Assembly (NCBI GenBank): GCA_963691775.1
Contig: OY829369.1
Location: 1,984,001-2,048,000, forward strand
Direction: 5' to 3'
Source of the DNA: JAZBPO01 sp963691775
GTDB taxonomy: Bacteria; Pseudomonadota; Gammaproteobacteria; Pseudomonadales; Azotimanducaceae
Length of the DNA: 64,000 nucleotides
In this document: positions 57,113-64,000 of the stretch, piece after piece
Layout of the letters: each line of letters starts with the position of its first letter
Position numbering within the stretch: the stretch's first letter is position 1
Translations under genes and position numbers: made by a program
The notes under the pieces: model-generated
The model's input: only the letters and a program-made list of their open reading frames with translations
Databases searched by the model: none
Told to the model about the DNA's origin: nothing

Positions 57113-58144
57113 TCAGGCCTCGCTCTGCTTGAGGCGCTCGAACACCTCTATGCGATTGCGGCCGGATTCCTTGGCCATGTAGAGCGCTCGGTCTGATTTG
57201 GCGACGACGTCATCAAGCGTTTCGCCTGCTCCCTCGAGGCATGAAATGCCGATGCTGAGCGTGACCGGAATGGTGAACTCGCCGAATTCGACCGGCCGCG
57301 TTTCCACCAGCACGCGGATACGCTCTGCGACGAGCAGGGCGTCGGCGATTTCGCTATGCGGCAAAATGATCACGAACTCTTCCCCGCCAAAGCGGTAGTA
57401 GCGATCCGAGGAGCGCAGCGAGTCCATGACGCGGCGCGAAAGGACCTTCAACACCTGATCACCGGCGGCATGGCCGTATTGATCGTTGATGTGCTTGAAG
57501 TGGTCGAAATCGAGCAGCAGTACACAGATCGGATGGCCGTAGCGCCGAGCGCGCTTGAGCTCGGCGCGGCCGGTCTCGAAGAACTCACGCCGCGTACAGG
57601 CTCCGGTGAGCGCGTCGCGCCGGGTGCGCTCTTTCAACTCATGCTGCTGAAAAAGAAGCGCGAGGTGAAGATTGATGATCTCCTGAAACTGCGTAATGAG
57701 GCGTTCGAAGCGCGCTGAGTAGCGGTTCGCCTGCGAGTCCATCACGCAGATCGAACCGAAGGCACGGCCATCGGGCCAAACCAGTGGCAGGCCGAGATAG
57801 GAAACCATGCCGCGGCGGACGGTCGGGCTGTCGGAGAAGGTGGTGTCTTCCGCCGCATTCGGCACGACGAGCATCTTGCCCGAATCGATCGCCTGCTCGC
57901 AGAGAACGCCGGCGTCTCGCTCCACCGTCTCACCCTGCGCAAAGATGTTGCCGGCCGTCTGACTGCTGACGAAGACCTCAAGGTTTGCTTCGTCACGCAC
58001 CCGCATCACGAGGGCGGCAGGCACACCCATGATGTCGGCCATGATGTCGACGGTTTTCTGCCACGCCTCGCGCGTGGACTCGGGAATGTCGATGCGTTCG
58101 TGCACCACCAGATCCGGGCTGCGAATTTCCCTTGAGGACTCCAT
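57113..58144 (-). CDS. GAF-GGDEF diguanylate cyclase
   Basis: A 343-residue cytoplasmic cyclase making c-di-GMP. A GAF-like domain occupies about residues 20-165 (AWQKTVDIMADIMGVPAALV, LCEQAIDSGKMLVVPN, SYLGLPLVWPDGRAFGSICV). The GGDEF domain follows from about 185: RRDALTGACTRREFFETG and the active site RFGGEEFVIILPHSEIADAL, with an intact GGEEF. The I-site RSSD lies five residues before it, so product inhibition is likely. An in-frame ATG 27 bases upstream is also possible. Confidence 0.93.
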   Translation of the reverse strand: MESSREIRSPDLVVHERIDIPESTREAWQKTVDIMADIMGVPAALVMRVRDEANLEVFVSSQTAGNIFAQGETVERDAGVLCEQAIDSGKMLVVPNAAEDTTFSDSPTVRRGMVSYLGLPLVWPDGRAFGSICVMDSQANRYSARFERLITQFQEIINLHLALLFQQHELKERTRRDALTGACTRREFFETGRAELKRARRYGHPICVLLLDFDHFKHINDQYGHAAGDQVLKVLSRRVMDSLRSSDRYYRFGGEEFVIILPHSEIADALLVAERIRVLVETRPVEFGEFTIPVTLSIGISCLEGAGETLDDVVAKSDRALYMAKESGRNRIEVFERLKQSEA

Positions 58145-58277
58145 TGTTCCACAGAGCGCCTGCCATGCCACCCGCGGTCAGTCGCGGAAAACAACCGTCC
58201 AGCGGTGGCGCAGCCCCGCGAGAGTTGTTCCGGGGCCTCTGCTAAGGTCCTGCGCTCGCCCAGATCGGAGCATGCAC

Positions 58278-58793
58278 ATGCGCCCTGCCTCCCTTTTCGC
58301 CCTTGTTTTTCTGGCCCTGCTTCAGGCGAGCACCGTGCACGCCGCAGACGGCACCACCAGCGACGAACATGAAGCCGCTGCGCTCGAAGTGCTTTCACTG
58401 ATCGGCATCGACGAGGGCGTGCAGCCGATGATGGCGCGCATGCGCGACACGACCGTCGCGCAGATTGCTGCCCTGGACGTTGCCGAGGGCGAAGAGCAGA
58501 TTGCGGCCCCCTACCTCGACAGGATCGCCGGAATCATCGAGGACACGCTTTCTTGGGAACGCCTGCGCGCCGACTTCGTGGCCGCCTACACCGAGAAGTT
58601 CTCCGAAGACGAACTCCGCACCCTCGCGACCTTCTTCCGCTCGCCGGTAGGTGCGAAGTACCTCGCGAACGTCACCGAATTGAACCGCCTCGCCATGGAG
58701 ATCGTGCGCGCGAAGGCGCTCGCTGCGGCGCCCGAGATCCGCGTCATCACCGAAGAACTTCAGGCCGCGCTCCCGGCCGATCCTGCCACCTGA
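58278..58793 (+). CDS. Exported DUF2059 protein
   Basis: A 171-residue periplasmic helical protein with a signal peptide (SLFALVFLALLQASTVHA). The DUF2059 domain is seen as YTEKFSEDELRTLATFFRSP, then VGAKYLANVTELNRLAMEI. The family is common in proteobacteria with no assigned function. The second ATG (58278) is chosen because GGAG lies seven bases upstream, whereas the first ATG at 58272 is too close. Confidence 0.88.
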   Translation: MRPASLFALVFLALLQASTVHAADGTTSDEHEAAALEVLSLIGIDEGVQPMMARMRDTTVAQIAALDVAEGEEQIAAPYLDRIAGIIEDTLSWERLRADFVAAYTEKFSEDELRTLATFFRSPVGAKYLANVTELNRLAMEIVRAKALAAAPEIRVITEELQAALPADPAT

Positions 58794-58834
58794 CCCAAGC
58801 AGCAGCTCTATGCGGGATTGCGCCGCGCCATATA

Positions 58835-58860
58835 GTTAATTAACTTACCTAATTGTTAAC
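58835..58860. promoter_or_regulatory. Palindromic AT-rich operator candidate upstream of the marR-like gene
   Basis: GTTAATTAAC (58835-58844) is a perfect 10-bp palindrome, and a second half-matching TAATTGTTAAC follows at 58850-58860, 15 bases before the MarR start. This AT-rich island in GC-rich DNA is the expected place for a MarR autoregulatory site overlapping its promoter. Confidence 0.55.
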
Positions 58861-58874
58861 GGCAGGAACGCTCC

Positions 58875-59342
58875 ATGAATCGCTTAGAGATGACGCTGCT
58901 GATCCTGCGCGAAATCGCGATCACCGCCGACAGTTCGCGCCGTCGCTTGCGCGAGGTTCTCCCCGAAGGCCTCGGCGAGGCGCAGTTCGACGTCCTCAGC
59001 CACCTCACCTTCACGACCAATCGGAACGAGACCCCGAGCGATCTCGCCCGGAACTTCCACGTCACTCGCCCCGCGATGACGCAGACCCTCAATCGCCTGC
59101 GCGCGGCCGGCCTCATCGAGCTCGTGCCTGCACCACAGGACGGTCGGGTGCGCTACGTGCGCCTAACCGCCGCCGGCCGCGCCCGCCACGATGAGGTCGT
59201 CGGCGTGCTCGAGGCAGATATCCGGGCGGTAAGCCGCCGTTTCTCGAATGCAGACCTCGAGGGCCTGCTCCAGCAGGCACGCCGCTTCCGCCTCGAGATG
59301 GAGCAGACCGCCGAACTTGACACCAAGGAGCACTCGTCTTGA
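58875..59342 (+). CDS. MarR-family transcriptional regulator
   Basis: A 155-residue winged-helix regulator. The DNA-binding part is EAQFDVLSHLTFTTNRNETP, then SDLARNFHVTRPAMTQTLNR, with recognition helix and wing ELVPAPQDGRVRYVRLTAAG. MarR proteins bind palindromes as dimers and are released by small molecules. The likely site is the AT-rich palindrome just upstream. The TTG start of the next gene overlaps its stop by four bases, so the pair is an operon. Confidence 0.92.
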   Translation: MNRLEMTLLILREIAITADSSRRRLREVLPEGLGEAQFDVLSHLTFTTNRNETPSDLARNFHVTRPAMTQTLNRLRAAGLIELVPAPQDGRVRYVRLTAAGRARHDEVVGVLEADIRAVSRRFSNADLEGLLQQARRFRLEMEQTAELDTKEHSS

Positions 59343-60445
59343 ACCGTCTCGAGCGCAGAGCCCTGACCAGCACCCTCTTGGCGGGCGTCTTTCTCGGTCT
59401 CGCCGGCACCGGCCTCTACGCCTACGCAACCCCGTATTCCGCCACCGTTTCGGGCATTCACACCCTCCTCGGCGCAGCGGTGGTCATCGCCTTCGGCTTC
59501 CATTTGTCCAACAACCTGAAGGGCCTGCTCGGCTACTTCGGCAAGCGCCGCCGCATCGCCTTCGCCATCGGCCTGCCGACCACCCTCGCGGTGCTCGTGC
59601 TGCTCGGCCTGCCGCCGGCGTCGACCGTGATCGACACCGGTTACGCCCTGCGCAACATGGGCGGCGTCACCGACGGCGACTTCGAGGTCATCCGCACCCG
59701 CGTCGGCAGCGACGAGGGCATTCCCCTGCGCCTGTCGGTACGGGCCGGGCGCCACTACGAATCCGATCCGCAGCCGCTCTTCCTCGGCCTGACCTACGCA
59801 TCTATCCCGCAGATGGTGTTCTGGGCAGAAGATGACGACGGCGACTTCCTCGGCACGCTCTACGTCACGCGCGCCATCTCCGATTCGAGCTTCCTCAGCA
59901 CCGACCCGTTCTCCGACGAGGTGATCCGCCGCCCCGAAGCGCTGCCGGTGTGGTCGCATCGCCGCGGCCGGACCTACGACGATGGCCTGGCCGTGCCCCT
60001 GCCCGGCAACACCGAGTTCGACGGCATCACCGCGCCCACGCCGCTCGGCCACTACGACCTCGTGTCCCGGGCGCCGGCCAAGAACGGCCGAATGCGGGTG
60101 TTCATGGAAATCAATCGCTCCCACGACTTCAACGCCTACTGGCATCGGGAGCGCTTCCCGGACGATGCGGTGTACTCGGGCAACGGCTCCTCGGGCCAGC
60201 CGTCCCTCGTCTACATGGCCAAGCTCGACGTCAATGCGGGCGAGCGCTTCGCGCTCCTCGAACCGATCGGGCACGGCCACCACTCCGGTCGCGACGGTTC
60301 GCTCACGCCGGAGCTCGACGGCTTCGACACGGCCCTGGAGCTCGTCGGCCCGGTGGTCGTCGAGGTCGACCGGCCCGTGCCTTCGGCACCCGCCGACGTG
60401 CACCGCAGTGTGCGCCGCGGCGCGGACCGCGTTGCGGGGCTCTGA
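59339..60445 (+). CDS. Membrane protein with DUF4405-like N-terminus, unknown function
   Basis: A 368-residue protein. Two or three N-terminal membrane helices (LTSTLLAGVFLGLAGTGLY, then HTLLGAAVVIAFGFHLSNNL and FAIGLPTTLAVLVLLGL) contain His pairs like the haem-binding DUF4405 group. The soluble C-terminal part includes MRVFMEINRSHDFNAYWHRE and LGHYDLVSRAPAKNGRMRVF, resembling periplasmic DUF2271-type proteins. TTG start overlapping the MarR gene's TGA, so it is probably under MarR control. An electron-transfer role is only a guess. Confidence 0.65.
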   Translation: MNRLERRALTSTLLAGVFLGLAGTGLYAYATPYSATVSGIHTLLGAAVVIAFGFHLSNNLKGLLGYFGKRRRIAFAIGLPTTLAVLVLLGLPPASTVIDTGYALRNMGGVTDGDFEVIRTRVGSDEGIPLRLSVRAGRHYESDPQPLFLGLTYASIPQMVFWAEDDDGDFLGTLYVTRAISDSSFLSTDPFSDEVIRRPEALPVWSHRRGRTYDDGLAVPLPGNTEFDGITAPTPLGHYDLVSRAPAKNGRMRVFMEINRSHDFNAYWHRERFPDDAVYSGNGSSGQPSLVYMAKLDVNAGERFALLEPIGHGHHSGRDGSLTPELDGFDTALELVGPVVVEVDRPVPSAPADVHRSVRRGADRVAGL

Positions 60446-60474
60446 CGAATCTGCTGGAATTCCGCCCGATCCAT

Positions 60475-60592
60475 ACCTAAGGGGTGGCCCATTCCGGCAG
60501 CGCAGGCGCTGCATTCGGACCGGGCCTGAGACGTCCGAGGCACGGACGGACCCTTCGAACCTGATCCGGTCAGTACCGGCGTAGGGATAGGT
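60475..60592 (+). ncRNA. TPP (thiamine pyrophosphate) riboswitch
   Basis: The THI-box is clear: ACCTAAGGGGTGGCC opens the P1 and P2 arms, CCTGAGAC (CTGAGA at 60526-60531) is the conserved pyrimidine-binding segment, and GACCCTTCGAACCTGATCCGG, CAGTACCGGCGTAGGGATAG form the P4/P5 side. The ACCTA/TAGGT P1 ends pair. It precedes the TonB-dependent receptor gene by 75 bases and would reduce its expression when TPP is abundant. Confidence 0.95.
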
Positions 60593-60667
60593 GAAGTCTC
60601 CGGGCACTGCCCGCCTTCCTCGCTCTCCTCGCACACGTCCGGGTCTCCTGCTGCTCGGGAGCCTGTC

Positions 60668-62725
60668 ATGCATCGATCCACCCTTACGCTGGGCGCGGCC
60701 GTTCTGTTCGCCTGCGCCTCCCCTCTTGCCGCCGAGATCGAGGAAGTCGTCGTCACCGGCGATCTTCGCGAAGCGGAATTGCTGCGCACGCCCGCCTCGG
60801 TCACCGTCGTCGACGCGGAAGTGATCGCCGCGCGCGGCGCGACCCATCTCGAGGATGTGCTCAATGTCGCGCCAAACGTGAATGCCGCCTCCGGGGCCTC
60901 CCGCGCCCGCTTCTTCCAGGTGCGTGGCATCGGCGAGCGCGGGCAATTCGCCGAGCCCATTGATCCGTCCGTGGGCGTGATCGTCGACGACGTCGACCTC
61001 TCGGGCGCCGCCGGCGCCGCGGCGCTGTTCGACATGCAGCAGGTGGAAATCTTCCGCGGCCCGCAGAGCGGGCGCTACGGTGCCAACGCTCATGCCGGCC
61101 TCATCGTCCTGCGTTCGAACGCGCCCACAGACACCGCTGAGGGCTACCTGAATCTCGAGGCCGGCGAGTTCGACAGCCGGCGCCTGGGTGCGGCCCTCTC
61201 CGGCCCCATCGCGGGCGAGTCGCTCACCGGCCGCATCGCCGTCCAGGTGAACGAGTCGGACGGCTACATCGACAATGTTTTCCTCGGTCGACCCACCGGC
61301 GATCGCGACGAGGCGGCACTGCGCACGCGCCTGCGCTGGCGGGCAAGCGACGCGCTCACCGCCGACTTCACCTACACGCGAGTGGAGATCGACAACGGCT
61401 ACGATCACTTCAGCTTCGAATCGAACCGGGACACGCGCTCAGACGCTCCCGGGCAGGACGATCAGGACGCCGACCTCGTTTCCCTGCGCCTGTCCTGGGA
61501 CGGCCCCGGCCGCGACGCCGAGGTGATCGCCGCGCACTCGAACTCGCGCATCGACTACGGCTACGACGAGGACTGGTCCTTTGTCGGGCTGCACCCCGAC
61601 GAGTACAGCTCCACAGACCGCTACCTGCGCAATCGCGACACCCTCACGCTGGAGGCGCGCGTGCGCTCCGACGAGGATGGCCGCGTACTCGGCGAGCGCG
61701 GCGACTGGCTCGCGGGGGTCTACTTCCACGAGCGTGAAGTCGATCTCACGCGCCTGTATACCTTTCTTCCCGGCCCCTTCTCGTCGAGCTACGAGACGCG
61801 GCGCCTCGCCGCGTTCGGCGAGCTCGGCTACGACCTGCGGGACGATCTGCGCATTGTCGGCGGCATGCGCTTCGAGCTCCGCGATGATCGCTACGACGAT
61901 TCGAACGGCGTCAGCTTCGATCCGGACGACGATCTCTGGGGCGGGCGCCTGGGGCTGGAATGGGACCTCGGCGGCGATCTGCTTGCTTTCGTGACGACTG
62001 CCCGCGGCTACAAGGCGGGCGGCTTCAACACCGACGGCACGCTCGACGCAGAACTGCGCCAGTTCGATTCCGAGTCCGTGTGGAACCACGAGATCGGCCT
62101 CAAGGGGCGCTTCGTCGACGGCGCCCTCGGCGCGCGCGTCGCCCTGTTCTGGATGGACCGGGAGGACCAGCAGGTCGCGACGTCCATCGTCCGCGTCCGT
62201 CCCGATGGCAGCTCGGAGTTCATCGACTTCATCGGCAATGCCGCCGAAGGCACGAACCGCGGCATGGAAATCGAGTTCGACTGGATCGCAACCGAGCAAT
62301 TGACGCTGTCCGGCAGCCTCGGCCTGCTCGGCACGGAACTCGAGAACTTCGTGAACAGCGCTGGCGACGATCTCTCCGGTCGGGATCAAGCGCACGCGCC
62401 CCGCTACCAGTTTCACCTCGCAGCAGACTGGGCCGGACCGCGTGGGCTGTTTGCGCGCCTGGAAACAGAGGGCCGAGACGACTTCTACTGGTCCGATTCA
62501 CACGCCGAGCGCAACAGCGCCTACGAACTCGTGCACGCCCGCGTCGGATGGCGCGGGGAGCGCCTCGAGGTATCGGTGTTCGGACGCAATCTGACCGACG
62601 AAGACTACGGCGTGCGCGGCTTCGGCGGGTTCGGCAACGACCCCCGCAACGGCTATCTGACCCAGGAGTACGTTCAGCTCGGAGAGCCGCGGATCATTGG
62701 CGTCAGCGCCCGCTTGGGGTTCTGA
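60668..62725 (+). CDS. TonB-dependent outer-membrane receptor, predicted thiamine uptake
   Basis: A 685-residue receptor with a signal peptide (LGAAVLFACASPLAA), TonB box EIEEVVVTG, a plug (THLEDVLNVAPNVNAASGAS, QVRGIGERGQFAEPIDPSVG) and a beta-barrel ending in GEPRIIGVSARLGF with terminal Phe. General similarity is to FepA/CirA-like receptors. The TPP riboswitch upstream and the YkoF-like gene one base downstream point to thiamine or a precursor as substrate; this is inference, since the plug is not diagnostic. ATG at 60668 with a GGGAG ribosome site. Confidence 0.93.
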   Translation: MHRSTLTLGAAVLFACASPLAAEIEEVVVTGDLREAELLRTPASVTVVDAEVIAARGATHLEDVLNVAPNVNAASGASRARFFQVRGIGERGQFAEPIDPSVGVIVDDVDLSGAAGAAALFDMQQVEIFRGPQSGRYGANAHAGLIVLRSNAPTDTAEGYLNLEAGEFDSRRLGAALSGPIAGESLTGRIAVQVNESDGYIDNVFLGRPTGDRDEAALRTRLRWRASDALTADFTYTRVEIDNGYDHFSFESNRDTRSDAPGQDDQDADLVSLRLSWDGPGRDAEVIAAHSNSRIDYGYDEDWSFVGLHPDEYSSTDRYLRNRDTLTLEARVRSDEDGRVLGERGDWLAGVYFHEREVDLTRLYTFLPGPFSSSYETRRLAAFGELGYDLRDDLRIVGGMRFELRDDRYDDSNGVSFDPDDDLWGGRLGLEWDLGGDLLAFVTTARGYKAGGFNTDGTLDAELRQFDSESVWNHEIGLKGRFVDGALGARVALFWMDREDQQVATSIVRVRPDGSSEFIDFIGNAAEGTNRGMEIEFDWIATEQLTLSGSLGLLGTELENFVNSAGDDLSGRDQAHAPRYQFHLAADWAGPRGLFARLETEGRDDFYWSDSHAERNSAYELVHARVGWRGERLEVSVFGRNLTDEDYGVRGFGGFGNDPRNGYLTQEYVQLGEPRIIGVSARLGF

Positions 62726-62726
62726 G

Positions 62727-62987
62727 ATGCAGGCTTCGGTAGAGATCACCTTCTATCCGATCCGGGATGCTTATCTGGAGCCGATCGAGGGCGTCATTGC
62801 CGCCCTCGAGGCCTCGCCGGGCGTCGAAATCATCGTCAACCATATGAGCACCCAGCTCTATGGGGAGTACCAGGCCGTCATGGCGGCGGTGACCGGCGCA
62901 ATGGCGCCGGCACTCGAACGAGCGCCGGGCGCTTTCGTGCTCAAGGTGCTCGGCATCGACGCTCGCGCACCGCACCCGCGCCCATGA
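62727..62987 (+). CDS. YkoF-like thiamine-binding domain protein
   Basis: An 86-residue protein: MQASVEITFYPIRDAYLEPI, then IAALEASPGVEIIVNHMSTQ and LYGEYQAVMAAVTGAMAPAL. It matches the single-domain thiamine/HMP-binding (DUF77/YkoF) family, in which the beta-alpha-beta fold binds thiamine or its pyrimidine. The ATG lies one base after the TonB receptor stop, so the two are cotranscribed under the TPP riboswitch. It has no signal peptide and so would act in the cytoplasm. Confidence 0.85.
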   Translation: MQASVEITFYPIRDAYLEPIEGVIAALEASPGVEIIVNHMSTQLYGEYQAVMAAVTGAMAPALERAPGAFVLKVLGIDARAPHPRP

Positions 62988-63048
62988 GCCGCCGGCGCTA
63001 GACTGCGGGTCCCGTTCGGCGATCCCGCTGCCGATGCAAGGAGAGGCC

Positions 63049-63570
63049 GTGCCGACCGATCTGCCTGCAGAACCGCCCTCTGAAGATCGCACGGCAGATC
63101 CGGGTGAGGATGCGTTCGCGGCGGAGGTGCGCGCGGACCCGCAGCGGATACACGCACTCGCACCGCGTCTGCACTGCGGCGATGCGCGCGCCGAGCGCAG
63201 CGCTGCCCTCGGCTGCGCCGCGCTCGCACAGAACGAACCGCACTTGCTGCAGCCCGCCCTGGGCCGCCTCATCCGCCTCGCCCACACCACCGACGACTCG
63301 ACAATCCGCACGGCATTGGCCGCGACGCTGCCGCGTCTCCAGCTTGGCAGCGGGGAGGCAGCGCGCCTTGCCTTCGTGTTCGAGGCCTGGCTCGAAGACG
63401 GCGCACCGGATCTGCAGCGCGCGGCCATGGATGCGCTGGTTGCGCTTGTCCCCCAGCGCCCGGCCCTCGCGCGGCGTATCCGCAGCGTGATCGAACGACG
63501 CGCCGCCCTCGGGTCTCCGACGGCGCGCAAGCATGGCCTCGCTCTGCTGGGGAAGCTGAAAGAGTTCTGA
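63049..63570 (+). CDS. HEAT-like helical-repeat protein
   Basis: A 173-residue, Ala- and Leu-rich helical protein with repeat-like segments RAERSAALGCAALAQNEPHL, then TIRTALAATLPRLQLGSGEA and LQRAAMDALVALVPQRPALA, suggesting HEAT-type repeats. GTG at 63049 is chosen because AGGAG lies 5-6 bases upstream; an in-frame ATG at 63034 precedes that ribosome site. No signal peptide. Function unknown. Confidence 0.72.
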   Translation: MPTDLPAEPPSEDRTADPGEDAFAAEVRADPQRIHALAPRLHCGDARAERSAALGCAALAQNEPHLLQPALGRLIRLAHTTDDSTIRTALAATLPRLQLGSGEAARLAFVFEAWLEDGAPDLQRAAMDALVALVPQRPALARRIRSVIERRAALGSPTARKHGLALLGKLKEF

Positions 63571-63645
63571 GTCCCCAAGCGCGCGCCTTCTGTCGGCATA
63601 CTTCGCCCCGAGCTCGCGCGCCGTACGCAAGAGGACCCGCAACGC

Positions 63646-64000
63646 ATGACCGACGACGCCCTCCTGACCCTCGCCGACACCTGGCGCGATCAGATACCCA
63701 TCACGGACGCCATGGCCCTGACGCCGAAGCGCTTCGAGGATCATGCGCTGCATGTGCAGGCAGCGCTCGCGCCAAACGTGAACGTTCACGGCACCGCCTT
63801 TGCCGGCAGCCTGTACGCGATCGCCGCGCTCTCCGGCTGGGGGCTCGTGCATCTGGAACTCGGCGCAGCCGGGCTCGATGGCAGCATCGTCATCGCCGAG
63901 GGACAGATCGCCTATCAGCGCCCCGTGCAGGAAGACATCGTCGCCCGCTGCGCGACCGACGCTGCGGAGGTCGCCGAGATCACCGAGCGCCTGCGCTGCG
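63646..64000 (+). CDS. YiiD-type thioesterase domain protein, 5' part
   Basis: The gene runs off the window end; 118 residues are visible. MTDDALLTLADTWRDQIPIT and then APNVNVHGTAFAGSLYAIAA with LSGWGLVHLEL match the YiiD C-terminal hot-dog thioesterase domain, in which the NVHGTAFAGS stretch is typical. It would hydrolyse an acyl-thioester. ATG at 63646. Confidence 0.8.
   Translation, partial: MTDDALLTLADTWRDQIPITDAMALTPKRFEDHALHVQAALAPNVNVHGTAFAGSLYAIAALSGWGLVHLELGAAGLDGSIVIAEGQIAYQRPVQEDIVARCATDAAEVAEITERLRC

Overview
The window is GC-rich proteobacterial DNA and most likely comes from a gammaproteobacterium. This rests on the RND efflux operon, LuxR-type and CadC-like regulators, a TonB-dependent receptor and a large chromosomal integron, not on any marker gene. 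Coding is dense and no rRNA, tRNA, CRISPR array or transposase was found. The first and last genes are cut by the window edges.

Layout. 0-6.8 kb: an SDR oxidoreductase end, an MliC/META lipoprotein and a complete RND efflux operon (adaptor, pump, outer-membrane factor) on the minus strand. 7-14.6 kb: two small membrane proteins, a pair of acyl-CoA dehydrogenases, an AEC permease and a tricorn-like protease. 14.7-23.9 kb: a regulatory block with two paralogous LuxR-type proteins, a LuxR/alpha-beta-hydrolase fusion with an altered catalytic triad, a soluble histidine kinase, and an operon pairing a CadC-like TPR regulator with a carotenoid-synthase-like/MpaB-oxygenase-like fusion. 24-26.4 kb: SRPBCC protein, cytochrome b561, cupin and a P-loop kinase.

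26.4-46.6 kb: the main feature, a sedentary chromosomal integron. An intact integron integrase (45626-46609, plus strand) faces away from a cassette array that reads on the minus strand from an attI-like junction near 45446 down to a decayed attC at 26378. I find 36 attC sites. The cassettes encode HicAB, a GNAT enzyme, an APH-like kinase, cupin, ankyrin, WG-repeat, TPR-like, DUF6438-, DUF695- and EF-Tu-domain-2-like proteins, and many small secreted or membrane proteins of unknown function. One cassette family is present four times, another twice (one copy with a nonsense mutation), and two cassettes encode diverged members of an eight-cysteine secreted family. AT-rich genes tend to carry long attC sites and GC-rich genes carry 60- or 87-90-bp sites, which suggests different donor genomes.

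46.9-64 kb: ordinary chromosome resumes with an amidase, a nucleotidase-like HAD protein, Sel1 protein, flavin oxidoreductase, DUF2239 protein with a recognisable promoter and direct repeats, Nudix hydrolase, metallo-beta-lactamase-fold protein, PaiB-like protein, DUF924, Smr, an acetyltransferase/ABM operon, a DksA-like protein, a GAF-GGDEF diguanylate cyclase, DUF2059 and a MarR operon. It ends with a thiamine-uptake unit: a TPP riboswitch leading into a TonB-dependent receptor and a YkoF-like thiamine-binding protein, followed by a helical-repeat protein and a YiiD-type thioesterase domain cut by the window end.
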